NCBI RefSeq assembly: GCF_030929555.1 | Contig: NZ_JAVFVT010000019.1 | Coordinates: 62,001 to 126,000 of the forward strand | DNA: 64,000 nucleotides | Direction of reading: 5' to 3' | Origin: Paenibacillus sp. LHD-117 | GTDB lineage: Bacteria; Bacillota; Bacilli; Paenibacillales; Paenibacillaceae | In this document: one piece after another, positions 53,973 to 63,068 of the stretch | How positions within the stretch are numbered: the first letter of the stretch is position 1 | How the letters are laid out: each line of letters opens with the position of its first letter | Position numbers and translations under genes: made by a program | Notes under the pieces: generated by a model | The model's database searches: none | The model's input: only the letters and a program-made list of their open reading frames with translations | Told to the model about the DNA's origin: nothing

Positions 53973-56348
53973 CTACATGCGCAGCGGATTCTCCTTCAGC
54001 TCGGCCCGCTTCTGCAGATAACGGTAGAAGGCGATCGAAGCTTCCGCCCGCGTGACCTGCTTTTCCGGCAAATAACGACCGTTCGACAAGCTCATGATTT
54101 TGAGTCCGACAACGATCGCGGCTTGGCCTTTGTTCTCGATCTCGGCCTCGTCCTTGAAGGATACTTTAAAAATGTGGTCGACGTTCGCAAGAGAATTGTA
54201 TCCCAGCGCCCGTACGATCAGCTCGGCCATCTCGTCGCGGGTCACCTTTCCTTCGGGATTGAAGGAGCCGTCCCCGACGTCGATCAGGTTATTGGCCACG
54301 GCGCTCTGCACGTAAGCGAAATACGCGGAGTCGGCCGCGACGTCATTGAACATGGCTTTCTCCTGATCACCGGATGCCGCCGTATCGTATCCGCCAAACC
54401 GGCCGCCGCTGCTCGCCAGCACCAGCATCTTGATGAGCTCGCCCCTCGTGATCGCTTCGTTCGGCCGCACCTGGCCGTCTTGAAGATCCAGCGCTTTGTA
54501 AGCCACCATCAATTGCAAGGAATCCTCCGCCCAGTGGCCGGCAGCGTCCGTCGCGCGAGGCAGCTCGAGGGCCGTCTTCTCGCCCGTTTCCCTGCTTATC
54601 CAATCGCCCGTAACAGCGTCCAGGTAGACGTCTTCGTGAACCGGCTTCGCCGTTAACTGATAAACGAGCTCGACGGACACCTTCTGCTCCAGGAGTTCGC
54701 CGTCGGCCTCGCCGGCCGCGATCAACGTCTTCACCTTCTCGATCGGCAGCGGCTGGCCATCCCACCAATATTGCGTATTCATGCGGTATTGCAGCTTTGT
54801 CTCGTAATAGCCCAGCCATTTCTCGACCGCATCCGCGGCGGATAAAACCGCAGGCTTCTTCGCCGGATATGCGTAATCGGCCACGGAAGCTTCGAATGAC
54901 TGGATGCCGCCGGTCTTTGCATCGATGCCGACACTCACGTGATCGTACTCCACGGTGGCGCCATGTACCTTGTGCTCGAAGGAGATGCCGTAGTTGCCAA
55001 TCTCTTCGGGCGTGCGGTCTTTGTATAGGTCCGAATCCGGAGTTACGACATAGAGCTCATCCGCGAGCCAAGGCAGCTGCTTCCGAACCGTCTCTTTTGC
55101 TTTCTCCACCGCGGTTTCGAGCGTGATAGGCTTCGTATACGCCGGATCCTCCGCCGTGCTTTGGTTATATTGATAGAAGCTGCGAACCGTGCCCGTATCA
55201 CCGTCTACGCTTGCCCAGGCGCCTCCAACATCGCGCCCTTCCTTCTTCAGCGTCCAATTGAGATCCCAGCTTGCCCGCGTCTTGCCCGTTGCCTCTTCCT
55301 CGTATTCGCTGTACGTGGCGTTTTCCAGTGCATAGCCGCTAGGCAGCCCGAACGCCTTCTCGACGGCTTGGCGCGCGGCTTCCTCCGCTAGCTTGCCAGG
55401 CTTCGGCTTCGCGCCAGGCTTCTCGCTGAGCGGCGTCTCCGAGACCGTTCCTCGAGGATAACCGTAGAAGTCTAGTCCGTCGCTCCGCTCGCCCGTCGAA
55501 GCATCGACGGCGAAGGCCGGCAGATTATAACTTAGCACCGGGGATGGTTTGCCCTGCGCGTTATAAGGGATAATATACCGCAGCTGCGGCTCCGCTGCCT
55601 TGCGGATCGCCGTCGCCGCATCGTCCTCGGATAACGAAGCGTTCGCCTTCGGGAATTCGACCGTATCGTCCCAGTTTAATTCGAACCCTTGCACGTGACC
55701 GTCGCTGTCCAACTCGACTTGTATGTAATTGGAAGGGAACGCGATGCCATTCACGAGGCGCTCATAGCGCAGTGTATGACGCACCGCGCCCGTCAACGGT
55801 GGAAGCAGGCTGAGTCCGAAGCTCTCGTTCAGTTTAACCTCCGACTTGAATCCGCCTGCCACTTGACTGATGAATTCGGCAGCTAGCGCTTTCGCGTCCT
55901 CGCGGTCCACCTTCAGCGGATAGGTAGGCGGAGCGGCATTCCGTTTATCGGAATAGGCATTGAAGCTAAGCAGCTGGCCAGTCGATGAATCGAGCGAAGC
56001 ATGAATGCTGCCCGTCTGTTTGCCGTTCACGCTCTTCACGAAGCTGAGACTCCAATAACTCTGCGATCCGTTCGCTTTTTTCGTCGTGCCGCTGCTGGCT
56101 CCTTGCAGCTTATATTCCTTCGGAATGTTGACGTATTGCCGGAGAAGCTGCTCCGCCTTCGCTTTGTCGATGGCCGTAGCCGCCGTTCCGTTCGCCGATG
56201 CCTTCCCGTTCCCCGCAGCGCTCTCGGTTAGCGCCGGCGCTCCTTCGGGTGCCGCCTTATCCGCCGACGCGGGCGCGGCCCATGTCGTTGCCAGCATGAC
56301 AGCCGCCAGCGCGATGGCGAGGGTTTTCCTGCTTGCCGTCTTCTTCAC
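53973..56348 (-). CDS. YcdB/YcdC-repeat secreted protein with three C-terminal SLH domains
   Basis: The ~791-residue product has a signal peptide (KTLAIALAAVMLATTWAAPASA), a long middle region of repeated PepSY-like YcdB/YcdC modules (for example YWSLSFVKSVNGKQTGSIHA and ASWDLNWTLKKEGRDVGGAW), and three S-layer-homology domains at the end (HWAEDSLQLMVAYKALDL..., FNDVAADSAYFAYVQSAVAN..., FKDEAEIENKGQAAIVVGLK...), which bind secondary cell-wall polymer. Start chosen at GTG 56348 (MKKTASRK..., GGGG seven bases upstream); ATG 56354 is nearly as good. It lies 105 bp after a GH26-like gene and may be co-transcribed. Function of the YcdB region is unknown. Confidence 0.88.
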   Translation of the reverse strand: MKKTASRKTLAIALAAVMLATTWAAPASADKAAPEGAPALTESAAGNGKASANGTAATAIDKAKAEQLLRQYVNIPKEYKLQGASSGTTKKANGSQSYWSLSFVKSVNGKQTGSIHASLDSSTGQLLSFNAYSDKRNAAPPTYPLKVDREDAKALAAEFISQVAGGFKSEVKLNESFGLSLLPPLTGAVRHTLRYERLVNGIAFPSNYIQVELDSDGHVQGFELNWDDTVEFPKANASLSEDDAATAIRKAAEPQLRYIIPYNAQGKPSPVLSYNLPAFAVDASTGERSDGLDFYGYPRGTVSETPLSEKPGAKPKPGKLAEEAARQAVEKAFGLPSGYALENATYSEYEEEATGKTRASWDLNWTLKKEGRDVGGAWASVDGDTGTVRSFYQYNQSTAEDPAYTKPITLETAVEKAKETVRKQLPWLADELYVVTPDSDLYKDRTPEEIGNYGISFEHKVHGATVEYDHVSVGIDAKTGGIQSFEASVADYAYPAKKPAVLSAADAVEKWLGYYETKLQYRMNTQYWWDGQPLPIEKVKTLIAAGEADGELLEQKVSVELVYQLTAKPVHEDVYLDAVTGDWISRETGEKTALELPRATDAAGHWAEDSLQLMVAYKALDLQDGQVRPNEAITRGELIKMLVLASSGGRFGGYDTAASGDQEKAMFNDVAADSAYFAYVQSAVANNLIDVGDGSFNPEGKVTRDEMAELIVRALGYNSLANVDHIFKVSFKDEAEIENKGQAAIVVGLKIMSLSNGRYLPEKQVTRAEASIAFYRYLQKRAELKENPLRM

Positions 56349-56453
56349 GAACATTCCCCTTCCTGAAATGGAAATATATTCACACTGTAGACGAGCCAAG
56401 TCCGGGAATGGTTGCGCTTTATTGCGAAAAAATAATGATCTGTCTTTCAAACT

Positions 56454-58505
56454 TTAGTTCTCCGAATAAGAAATGGACGTATCGATGCCAATCATGCTTT
56501 GTTTCGGATCCCATGTCACACTGAAATCAAGCAGCTTCGCAATGTCGCGCAGCTTGAAATAATTGTTGCCGCCAATGTTGTACGCGATCAGCTGGGCCTC
56601 TTGGCCGTCCACATACAGCTTGGAGCTAGTCTGCAAGGCAGGCCTTGATGTCATGCCGCCCGAAGCGTCGAGCTCGCCGCCCATCGCCGTATAATCGGTG
56701 CCGGGCATCAATCGGATGGCTTTCTTCCCGTTATCCCAGCTGACTTCGAACTTTTTGTCCGTGCCGTTCAGGGCCATGGCCAGATCGCGGAGCTTAAAAT
56801 AATTGCTGCCCGCGATTTTGTACGCATCGAACGCGACCTTCTTGCCATCGACCAGCACATCGGACGCGCTTGGGATGGCAGCAAGCTCGGGCTGCTTGAC
56901 CTTGATCGGCACTGTTCTCGCCGAAACGGCTTTGCCTCCTGCCGAATAGGCGGTGACGGTCAGATTTACCGTTCTATTGTTATGCGGCGCGAAGTCGTAC
57001 GTGAAGGACCACGGCGCTTTCGTGGCCGTCGCGACCGTCTGGCCTCCGACGGAATAGACGACCTTCGACAAGATCGGCTCCACCGTGCGGACAAAAGCGC
57101 TAAGCTGTACCTGCTTGGGCGGTACGGAAGCGCCAAGCGGCTTGTACGTGACTGGAGACTCGCTGCCGACCGAGGATAAGTAAAACGGGTTGCCGACGGC
57201 TTTCTTGTATGCGGCCAGCACCTTGGCATTGTCCGATAGCGTATAGGAATTCAGCCTGCCCGAGTCTTTCCGAGACGTATCGAACCAGAAGACGCCTTTC
57301 ACACCGGGGTACAGCAACGGTAGACTCGAATAAAATTGCTCGATCTGATAGACCGCCCAATCCGTCTTGTCGGCATGGGAGACGGGATCGGAGTAAGAGA
57401 TTCCCCCCTCGGAGATGAATACGGGTTTCTTCTTGCCGTACAGCCGGTAAATGTTTTCGAATTTCTCGATAAAGCTGGAGCGGTCCACGCCTTTCTTCAG
57501 CGGATCGAGCGCTCCGTTGTACGCTTGGTACATGCTGACGCCGACCCAGTCCACGTATTCGTCTCCGGGATAATACGCTTCGATGTTATCGACCGGGAAG
57601 TAGCCCGGCGCCCATACGATGGCGACACCCGGCGCTTCTTCTTTGAACACCTTGGCTACGATCCTGAATTTGTTAATGTAGTCGGCTGGATTCTCCTCGT
57701 ACCATTCCACCCAGCTTCCGTTCATCTCGTTGGCGAACCGAAGGAAGATCGGAATGCCGACATCCTTCGCTTCGCGGGCGAGCGATCTCAAATAGTCGCC
57801 GTCCTTCACTTCGTCCAGCCCGCCCATCGGCTGCAGTGCGACCTGAAGACCTACGCCCGCAGCCTTGGCCCGTTCGATATGCCCGCGGTAGTCTTGGAAG
57901 AAATTCCTTCCCCACGACGTATAGAGGAGGTACATGGCATGTTTTTTCCCCGTCAGCTCCGGAAATGCGCTCATATAGTGCGGATTGCCGTCCTTGCTGT
58001 CGTGCACCTTCCCGTCGGCCTCCGCGAAGGCGCCGATTAACGCCCCTGCCTTCGGCTCGAAAGGAGCGCCGTGGTACAACGTATTCGGCTGCTCGCCCTC
58101 TTCCTGGGCGACGAATAATTCCACGCGGCTGCGCACCCAATCCGCTTTCCTATCCGCGGCGATCGACTCCTGGGTTTTGCCGGCCTTAGCCCAATATTTC
58201 GATTCGGCTTCCCAGCTGCCCACGGCATCGTCGTATAAGGAAAGCGCAAGCTGAGACTCCGCCATTTTGTTGTACATCAGCGCCACGTTGGTCGTTTCGT
58301 TTTGTTTGCCGAACAGTTCAATGCTCAGCTTATACTTCTCGATCGCGATCTCGTGTTTGCCCGCCGCCCTTGCTTCCTCGGCTTCCTTGTAAATCTGCCA
58401 CACATTGGCTGCCGCAATAGGTTTAACGTCAACCATGAAGATAGCCAATAACACGATAAAAATCACTGCCAGCTTGCTTCTAGAGCTCTTAATCTGATAC
58501 TTCAA
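56454..58505 (-). CDS. Secreted GH26-like glycoside hydrolase with TPR-like N-terminus and copper-amine-oxidase stalk
   Basis: A 683-residue extracytoplasmic protein: N-terminal hydrophobic signal, a TPR-like helical part (about 35-125), a (beta/alpha)8 domain resembling GH26 mannanases (about 145-440), an Ig-like linker, and two copper-amine-oxidase N-domain-like repeats at the end (VAFDAYKIAGSNYFKLRDLA and AQLIAYNIGGNNYFKLRDIA). The likely acid/base is Glu260 in FANEMNGSW and the nucleophile Glu366 in FISEGGIS. The start is TTG 58505. It precedes the SLH-protein gene. Substrate (beta-mannan or related glucan) is inferred only from family. Confidence 0.85.
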   Translation of the reverse strand: MKYQIKSSRSKLAVIFIVLLAIFMVDVKPIAAANVWQIYKEAEEARAAGKHEIAIEKYKLSIELFGKQNETTNVALMYNKMAESQLALSLYDDAVGSWEAESKYWAKAGKTQESIAADRKADWVRSRVELFVAQEEGEQPNTLYHGAPFEPKAGALIGAFAEADGKVHDSKDGNPHYMSAFPELTGKKHAMYLLYTSWGRNFFQDYRGHIERAKAAGVGLQVALQPMGGLDEVKDGDYLRSLAREAKDVGIPIFLRFANEMNGSWVEWYEENPADYINKFRIVAKVFKEEAPGVAIVWAPGYFPVDNIEAYYPGDEYVDWVGVSMYQAYNGALDPLKKGVDRSSFIEKFENIYRLYGKKKPVFISEGGISYSDPVSHADKTDWAVYQIEQFYSSLPLLYPGVKGVFWFDTSRKDSGRLNSYTLSDNAKVLAAYKKAVGNPFYLSSVGSESPVTYKPLGASVPPKQVQLSAFVRTVEPILSKVVYSVGGQTVATATKAPWSFTYDFAPHNNRTVNLTVTAYSAGGKAVSARTVPIKVKQPELAAIPSASDVLVDGKKVAFDAYKIAGSNYFKLRDLAMALNGTDKKFEVSWDNGKKAIRLMPGTDYTAMGGELDASGGMTSRPALQTSSKLYVDGQEAQLIAYNIGGNNYFKLRDIAKLLDFSVTWDPKQSMIGIDTSISYSEN

Positions 58506-58615
58506 TCCATTCTGCCCCCAAATTCTTTCGTTGTAGTGTTAGCGACAACTGTAGAAATCGCCTTATTCGAATGACTAGATTCGGCAGCATTTGGGAAATT
58601 CCTCCTAAACTCGAC

Positions 58616-58655
58616 AAAAAACCGCCGGCGGCGGCTTATGCCGCGCCAGCGGTTT
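58616..58655 (-). terminator. Terminator of trxA
   Basis: AAACCGC and GCGGTTT close an imperfect GC-rich stem, followed by a T run on the minus strand. Confidence 0.75.
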
Positions 58656-58692
58656 CTCATCGCATCTCGGGGATGAGCGCATCCCCTTGCGC

Positions 58693-59004
58693 TTACATTT
58701 GGTTGGAGATTTTTGCTTTCAGAGCGTCTTTGCTTTGAAGGCCGACCATCTTGTCAACCGGCTGTCCGTCCTTGAACAGGATCAGCGTCGGGATGCTCAT
58801 AACGCCGAATTGGGAAGCAAGCTCGGGCTCTTCGTCCACGTTGATCTTCGCGATTGTCGCTTGGCCTTCCAGCTCGGTAGCCAGCTCCTCCACGATTGGA
58901 AGCTGCATCTTGCAAGGGCCGCACCATGGAGCCCAGAAGTCAACCAGAGATACGCCGCTCTCCACGCTTTGCGTGAAGTTGTCTTTCGTCAGTGCTACTG
59001 CCAT
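58693..59004 (-). CDS. trxA: Thioredoxin
   Basis: The 103-residue thioredoxin has the active site WCGPCK (Cys28, Cys31) in VDFWAPWCGPCKMQLP and the cis-proline loop MSIPTLILFKDG. ATG 59004 was chosen because AGAGG lies nine bases upstream; ATG 59013 would be too close to that site. It follows the Rrf2-type regulator gene by 72 bp on the same strand and may be partly co-transcribed with it. Confidence 0.97.
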   Translation of the reverse strand: MAVALTKDNFTQSVESGVSLVDFWAPWCGPCKMQLPIVEELATELEGQATIAKINVDEEPELASQFGVMSIPTLILFKDGQPVDKMVGLQSKDALKAKISNQM

Positions 59005-59076
59005 TCTAATCATCCTCTCTTATCAATTGTATATGATCAAGGGGAATATCCCGTATCACCATCGTTTACTTACCCG

Positions 59077-59496
59077 CTAATCGCATGCGTGAATCTGCTT
59101 CAGCACGTCGCCGATCGTAATGCCGAGGAAATGTTCCTCGAGCCTCTTCTCCGCCTTGCAGAAGATGCCGTACATGACTTGCGTCATGTTCGACCCGACC
59201 TTGCAATCCATGCCCGGATCGCCGGAACACCAGCTTGGGATTAGCGAACCTTGCGCCATGACGCGATAAATATCGGCAAGCGTGACGGATTCCGAATCGA
59301 TCGTCAGGCGGTATCCGCCTCCAGAGCCTTCACGCGTCTCGACATAACCGCTTTTGCGCAGAGCGCTCATCACCTTGCGAACCCGCGCGGAATGCGTGCC
59401 GACGTTATCGGCGATCATATCGCTGCTTGCCATCTTCTCCGGCAAGTACGCTAGATAAACCAAACTGTGTACGGCAATCGTAAATTCACTGTTCAC
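59077..59496 (-). CDS. Rrf2-family transcriptional regulator with four cysteines
   Basis: Rrf2 proteins are winged-helix regulators that often sense iron-sulfur clusters, NO or redox state. The 139-residue product has the DNA-binding wing GSGGGYRL and a pattern of Cys90, Cys98, Cys113 and Cys138 in the sensor part, which could ligate a cluster or form disulfides. GTG 59496 starts the frame behind AAGGGGG. An inverted repeat ACTGTAA-N9-TTACAGT overlaps its own -10, implying autorepression. The adjacent trxA suggests a thiol or redox role. Confidence 0.92.
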   Translation of the reverse strand: MNSEFTIAVHSLVYLAYLPEKMASSDMIADNVGTHSARVRKVMSALRKSGYVETREGSGGGYRLTIDSESVTLADIYRVMAQGSLIPSWCSGDPGMDCKVGSNMTQVMYGIFCKAEKRLEEHFLGITIGDVLKQIHACD

Positions 59497-59520
59497 GATG
59501 AGCGGGCCCCCTTGCTTGTT

Positions 59521-59543
59521 ACTGTAATAATATCCGTTACAGT
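59521..59543. promoter_or_regulatory. Operator-like inverted repeat over the rrf2 promoter
   Basis: ACTGTAA and TTACAGT are perfect 7-bp arms with a 9-bp spacer. The repeat covers the -10 and part of the spacer of the Rrf2-gene promoter, as expected for an autoregulated Rrf2 repressor. Confidence 0.7.
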
Positions 59544-59555
59544 TAATCTTGTCAA
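59527..59555 (-). promoter_or_regulatory. Sigma-A promoter of the Rrf2-family gene
   Basis: The minus strand reads TTGACA, 17 bases, TATTAT: a perfect -35 with optimal spacing and a five-of-six -10. Confidence 0.8.
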
Positions 59556-59578
59556 GAGGCTCTGAACCCTGTCTTCAA

Positions 59579-59746
59579 TTAGGGTGCGGATTCGGGCATT
59601 CCGTTATGCACGGGATCGCCGACGGGACATTCCAACATTTTTTTCGCGCGGCAGTCATGAAGTCGTTCGTTGCTTGAATACATATAGGAATACCCGTATC
59701 GAAATCGATCCGGGCGATTGTCCGAAGACGCGAATCTCCAATCCAT
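59579..59746 (-). CDS. Possible small protein of 55 residues
   Basis: The frame MDWRFASSDNRPDRFRYGYS... continues with SNERLHDCRAKKMLECPVGD and ends at TAA 59579. An AGGAG precedes the ATG but only 3 bases away, which is poor spacing. No family is recognised and codon use is unremarkable. It could be a genuine short gene or chance. Confidence 0.25.
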   Translation of the reverse strand: MDWRFASSDNRPDRFRYGYSYMYSSNERLHDCRAKKMLECPVGDPVHNGMPESAP

Positions 59747-59782
59747 GCGCTCCTGCCGGCGAGCCTTGAGGAGGTGATGATG

Positions 59783-59992
59783 ATGGGATTGTTTGGGAAT
59801 CGATGGGTCACGATCCGCACGGAAAGCGGTACGAAGGCGGATGACATCGACCGGTTGCAGGCAGTATTCAAGAGCAACGGCTTGAAATCGAAGATTTTAT
59901 TGGAGGGCAGCCATCTGAAGAAAATCCAAGTCACCAAAAAAGATATGGAACGCGCGAAGGAGCTGATTGACGTTTTTGAACAAGAGCGTTAA
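59783..59992 (+). CDS. Small conserved-looking protein of 69 residues, DUF2007-like
   Basis: The frame MGLFGNRWVTIRTESGTKAD followed by IDRLQAVFKSNGLKSKILLE ends with a helix KKDMERAKELIDVFEQE. The beta-alpha-beta-beta-alpha pattern with a final (E/D)xExAxEll helix resembles DUF2007-type putative signalling domains, though similarity is too weak to be sure. Three tandem ATGs follow AGGAGGTGA; I chose the last (59783) by spacing. A strong terminator follows, so it is a single-gene unit. Confidence 0.7.
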   Translation: MGLFGNRWVTIRTESGTKADDIDRLQAVFKSNGLKSKILLEGSHLKKIQVTKKDMERAKELIDVFEQER

Positions 59993-60033
59993 TGAGATTC
60001 GATTCGGTTTCCAATACATTCTGAGAAGGAAAT

Positions 60034-60087
60034 AAAAAACAGAACGGCAGCGGCGAAATTCGCCGCTGCCTGTTTCTGTTTTTTTAT
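60034..60087 (+). terminator. Terminator after the gene at 59783
   Basis: GGCAGCGGCGAA and TTCGCCGCTGCC form a perfect stem inside an outer AACAG/CTGTT pairing, followed by seven T residues. Confidence 0.92.
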
Positions 60088-60275
60088 TAATTGTAAATAA
60101 AGTGTAAATCATTCGAAAAGTTTTTATTAAAATGCTCTCATTTACCATTTATAGTTATTGTAAATGCATCAATTCGCCTTGTTTCTTCGTCAACTATGGT
60201 GTTACCATGAAACCAATTTCCGTATACCCGCGAATGCGGAATAACAAGTTATTCCATGCGGAGAAAGGCGGGCTT

Positions 60276-61481
60276 ATGACAACACCAACCAAATCCGCGC
60301 AGGGGCATATCCCCGAGCTGCAGCTGGTTCGCGCGTTAGCCATTCTCGGCGTGATCACCGTCCATGCCAGCGCGCAGGCAACGATCACGATGAAGGAATC
60401 AGCCTATTTCTATTTTTACAACTTTATCAACACGTTCATGCGATTCGGCACGCCGACCTTCATTCTGCTCAGCAGCTTCGTCCTATTCTACAGCTATTAC
60501 CGCCGGCCGCTCGACGCAAAGCTTCTTTCCGGCTTCTATAAGAAGAGATTACTTTATATTATCGTCCCCTATGTCGTGTTTTCAGCCATATACTTCGCTT
60601 ATGTCAAACAGGTAAACGCCCTGCCGCTTTGGACCATCGACGCGCTGGCCGAATTCGCGCGCAAGCTGCTCAAGGGCGAAGTATACGCCCATTTGTATTT
60701 CGTGTTCATCAGCATTCAGTTTTATCTGCTGTTCCCGCTGCTGCTGTGGGCCTGCAAACGCTGGAAGTCGTTCGCCTACGCGCTCGTACCGCTCGGCTTC
60801 GTGCTGCAATGGATCTTCGTGCTGCTAAACTTCTATGACTGGCAGCTGGATAACAAAGGCAGCTGGTCGCCGGCTTACTTTTCCTTGTTCTTCCTGGGAG
60901 CGGCGCTAGGCATTTTCTACCCGAAGCTGAAAAACTGGCTCGCGATGACAAGGGATAACGCCACACGAATGCGCGTTTTCCTATGGTCCCTGCTCTGGGC
61001 TGCGTGGCTTGGGGTTGCATTGACGCATGTCGCTATTTATTACCAGCTCCGCCTTCATGAAACGGCTTATCACGGGCTGTTATACGAGCTGCTCTGGAAT
61101 GCCCACGCGGTTCTGACGGCATTAATCGTCCTGCATGCGGCCTACTTCATTCAGCGGCATCTTCCGGCGATCGTCTCCCGTACGCTCTCTCGGCTAGGCC
61201 AGTTCTCCTTCGGCATTTATCTCGTCCATCTGCTCTATCAGGCTTTCTACGAGAAGCTGCTGCCGCCGCCATCCGCAGCATGGGCGCTGCACCTGCATTA
61301 CTTCTGCGGCTGGGTCGTCATGCTCGCCGCTTCTTGGCTGACGGTAGCTCTCGCCTCACGCTTCGTCCCATTCTCGTGGGTGCTGTTCGGCAATATCCGG
61401 CGAAGAGGTGACCGTTCGCCCGACGTTACCGAGGCTGACGGTTCGAAGGTTTCCGCTGGCAAAAAAACCGTTACCGTCTAG
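60276..61481 (+). CDS. Acyltransferase-3 family membrane protein
   Basis: The 401-residue protein has about ten membrane segments and the acyltransferase-3 hallmarks: N-terminal LQLVRALAILGVITVHASAQ with the catalytic-site histidine after an arginine, FRFGTPTFILLSS-like second motif (MRFGTPTFILLSSFVLF) and FGIYLVHLL near the end. Such enzymes O-acylate surface glycans or lipids. The start is ATG 60276 after AAAGGCGGG. The 190-bp leader between terminator and start is AT-rich with three TGTAAAT repeats at 60090-60170, which may be regulatory. Substrate unknown. Confidence 0.87.
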   Translation: MTTPTKSAQGHIPELQLVRALAILGVITVHASAQATITMKESAYFYFYNFINTFMRFGTPTFILLSSFVLFYSYYRRPLDAKLLSGFYKKRLLYIIVPYVVFSAIYFAYVKQVNALPLWTIDALAEFARKLLKGEVYAHLYFVFISIQFYLLFPLLLWACKRWKSFAYALVPLGFVLQWIFVLLNFYDWQLDNKGSWSPAYFSLFFLGAALGIFYPKLKNWLAMTRDNATRMRVFLWSLLWAAWLGVALTHVAIYYQLRLHETAYHGLLYELLWNAHAVLTALIVLHAAYFIQRHLPAIVSRTLSRLGQFSFGIYLVHLLYQAFYEKLLPPPSAAWALHLHYFCGWVVMLAASWLTVALASRFVPFSWVLFGNIRRRGDRSPDVTEADGSKVSAGKKTVTV

Positions 61482-61516
61482 GGCACCTGTCTGCCGTTTC
61501 ATTCGATTAATTAAGG

Positions 61517-61555
61517 CAAAAGCCGATGAGTCAGGAGACTCACCGGCTTTTCTTT
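61517..61555 (+). terminator. Terminator of the acyltransferase gene
   Basis: AAAAGCCG pairs with CGGCTTTT with an inner TGAGTC/GACTCA stem, followed by TCTTTC. Confidence 0.85.
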
Positions 61556-61624
61556 CTGCGTAAGGCTGTAATTCTAAGAAGGCAGAGACGAATCTTTTAT
61601 CCTCATTGCTTGTGCCGGACGAGG

Positions 61625-62935
61625 CTACTTCAGCAGCTCTTCGACCTTCTTCTGAGCGTTATCCAGCGCCGTCTGTGCGTCGATTTGCCCGAGCTTCGCT
61701 TTCTCCAGCTCTTCGCCAACCGCTCCCGTAAGTTCGTTCCATTGATCTGGAATCGCTCCTACCGGCGGAAGAACAAGCGAATCCAGCGCTTCGGACACGA
61801 CTTGCTTGGATGCGGGAGGCGTTTGCTCGTAGTACGCTTTCATGACCGCTTCGTCGGCAACCGCGGGAACGCTCCATCCCTTCTCGATGCGAAGCGCGAC
61901 GGCGGCAGGGTCGGAGGAGATAAACTTGATGAACTTCCAAGCCGCTTCGCCGTTTTTCGAGCTTTTGGACGCAACGAGGCCGTCCGCGAAGAAATGATGT
62001 CCCTTGTTCGTGTTGCCCGGTTCAAGCGCGATGTCCCATTGGAACGGCGCGTCCTTGAATCTGCCGAAATTCCAGATGCCTCCTCTCAGCATGCCAAGCT
62101 TGCCCGCAAGAAACGCGTTCAGATCGGCATCCGGTTGATTGAACGTATCGTCGTTTAAGGCCGGAGATACCTTATGCTCGCTCGCCTTCGCGATCATCCA
62201 TTCCAGTGCTTCGACGTTTTCCTTGCTGTTCACGGTCGCGGTTTTACCGTCGGCGCTCCAGATTCCTCCGCCATTCTGTGCGATCGTCTTATAGAACTCC
62301 CAGAATTGAAGCGGCGCATACGTGCCCCATACGCCTTGCGCGGCATCCGTCAGTTTCTTCGCTGCGGCAAGCTCGTCTTCCCACGTCCAATCCGCCGCCG
62401 GATAATCCAAACCTGCTGCGTCGAACAGATCCTTGTTGTAATAGAGCACGACATTGGAGAAGCTTTCGGAGACGCCGTATTGCTTGCCTTCGTATTGGAA
62501 CGCGTCGTAAGCCAGTTTCTTGAACACGCCTGGATCGAAGGAAGCGTCCGCTTCAATGAACGGCGTCAGATCCAGCAGCACGTCTTTGGACGCATAAGAA
62601 GCAAACCCTTCGTAGCCGACCTCGAATACGTCGGGAGCGGCGCTTCCTCCGCCGATGACCGTGTTCAGCTTCGTGAAATAATCGCTGTAAGCCATGACCT
62701 GAAGATCCACTTTGATACCCGGATTCGCTTCTTCGAACAGCTTGATCATCGCTTCGATCGTCTCTTCCTGACCGCCGGATGCGGTATACGTCATGAACTT
62801 GATCGTTACGTCCTTTTGGTCGCTCCCCACGCCTTCTTTGCCCGCATTTGTTGCCGAACCCTCGTTATTGTTGGAACAAGCCGCGATAACCGTCACCATC
62901 ATCATTGCAGTTAGCAGTAATCCGATTTTTCTCAT
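61625..62935 (-). CDS. Sugar-binding lipoprotein of ABC transporter
   Basis: A 436-residue family-1 extracellular solute-binding protein with lipobox IAAC (VTVIAACSNNN). Family features include FEEANPGIKVDLQVMAYSDY, the SAAPDVFEVGYEGFASYA region, GVSESFSNVVLYYNKDLFDA and KLGMLRGGIWNFGRF. ATG 62935 follows GGGAGAGG. It is downstream of two permease genes on the same strand, so here the binding protein comes last, the reverse of the 50-53 kb transporter. Ligand unknown. Confidence 0.93.
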   Translation of the reverse strand: MRKIGLLLTAMMMVTVIAACSNNNEGSATNAGKEGVGSDQKDVTIKFMTYTASGGQEETIEAMIKLFEEANPGIKVDLQVMAYSDYFTKLNTVIGGGSAAPDVFEVGYEGFASYASKDVLLDLTPFIEADASFDPGVFKKLAYDAFQYEGKQYGVSESFSNVVLYYNKDLFDAAGLDYPAADWTWEDELAAAKKLTDAAQGVWGTYAPLQFWEFYKTIAQNGGGIWSADGKTATVNSKENVEALEWMIAKASEHKVSPALNDDTFNQPDADLNAFLAGKLGMLRGGIWNFGRFKDAPFQWDIALEPGNTNKGHHFFADGLVASKSSKNGEAAWKFIKFISSDPAAVALRIEKGWSVPAVADEAVMKAYYEQTPPASKQVVSEALDSLVLPPVGAIPDQWNELTGAVGEELEKAKLGQIDAQTALDNAQKKVEELLK

Positions 62936-63068
62936 TTGACCTCTCCCTTTCGATTCATGTAGGATGGTTTACACGAAACTTCGAAACCGCAATTCTATTG
63001 GAGCATTCACTCTCCCGTTCGGCGACCCATCACCTCCGGCCTTAATGCGGAATAGGTTCGGTTAAGCA

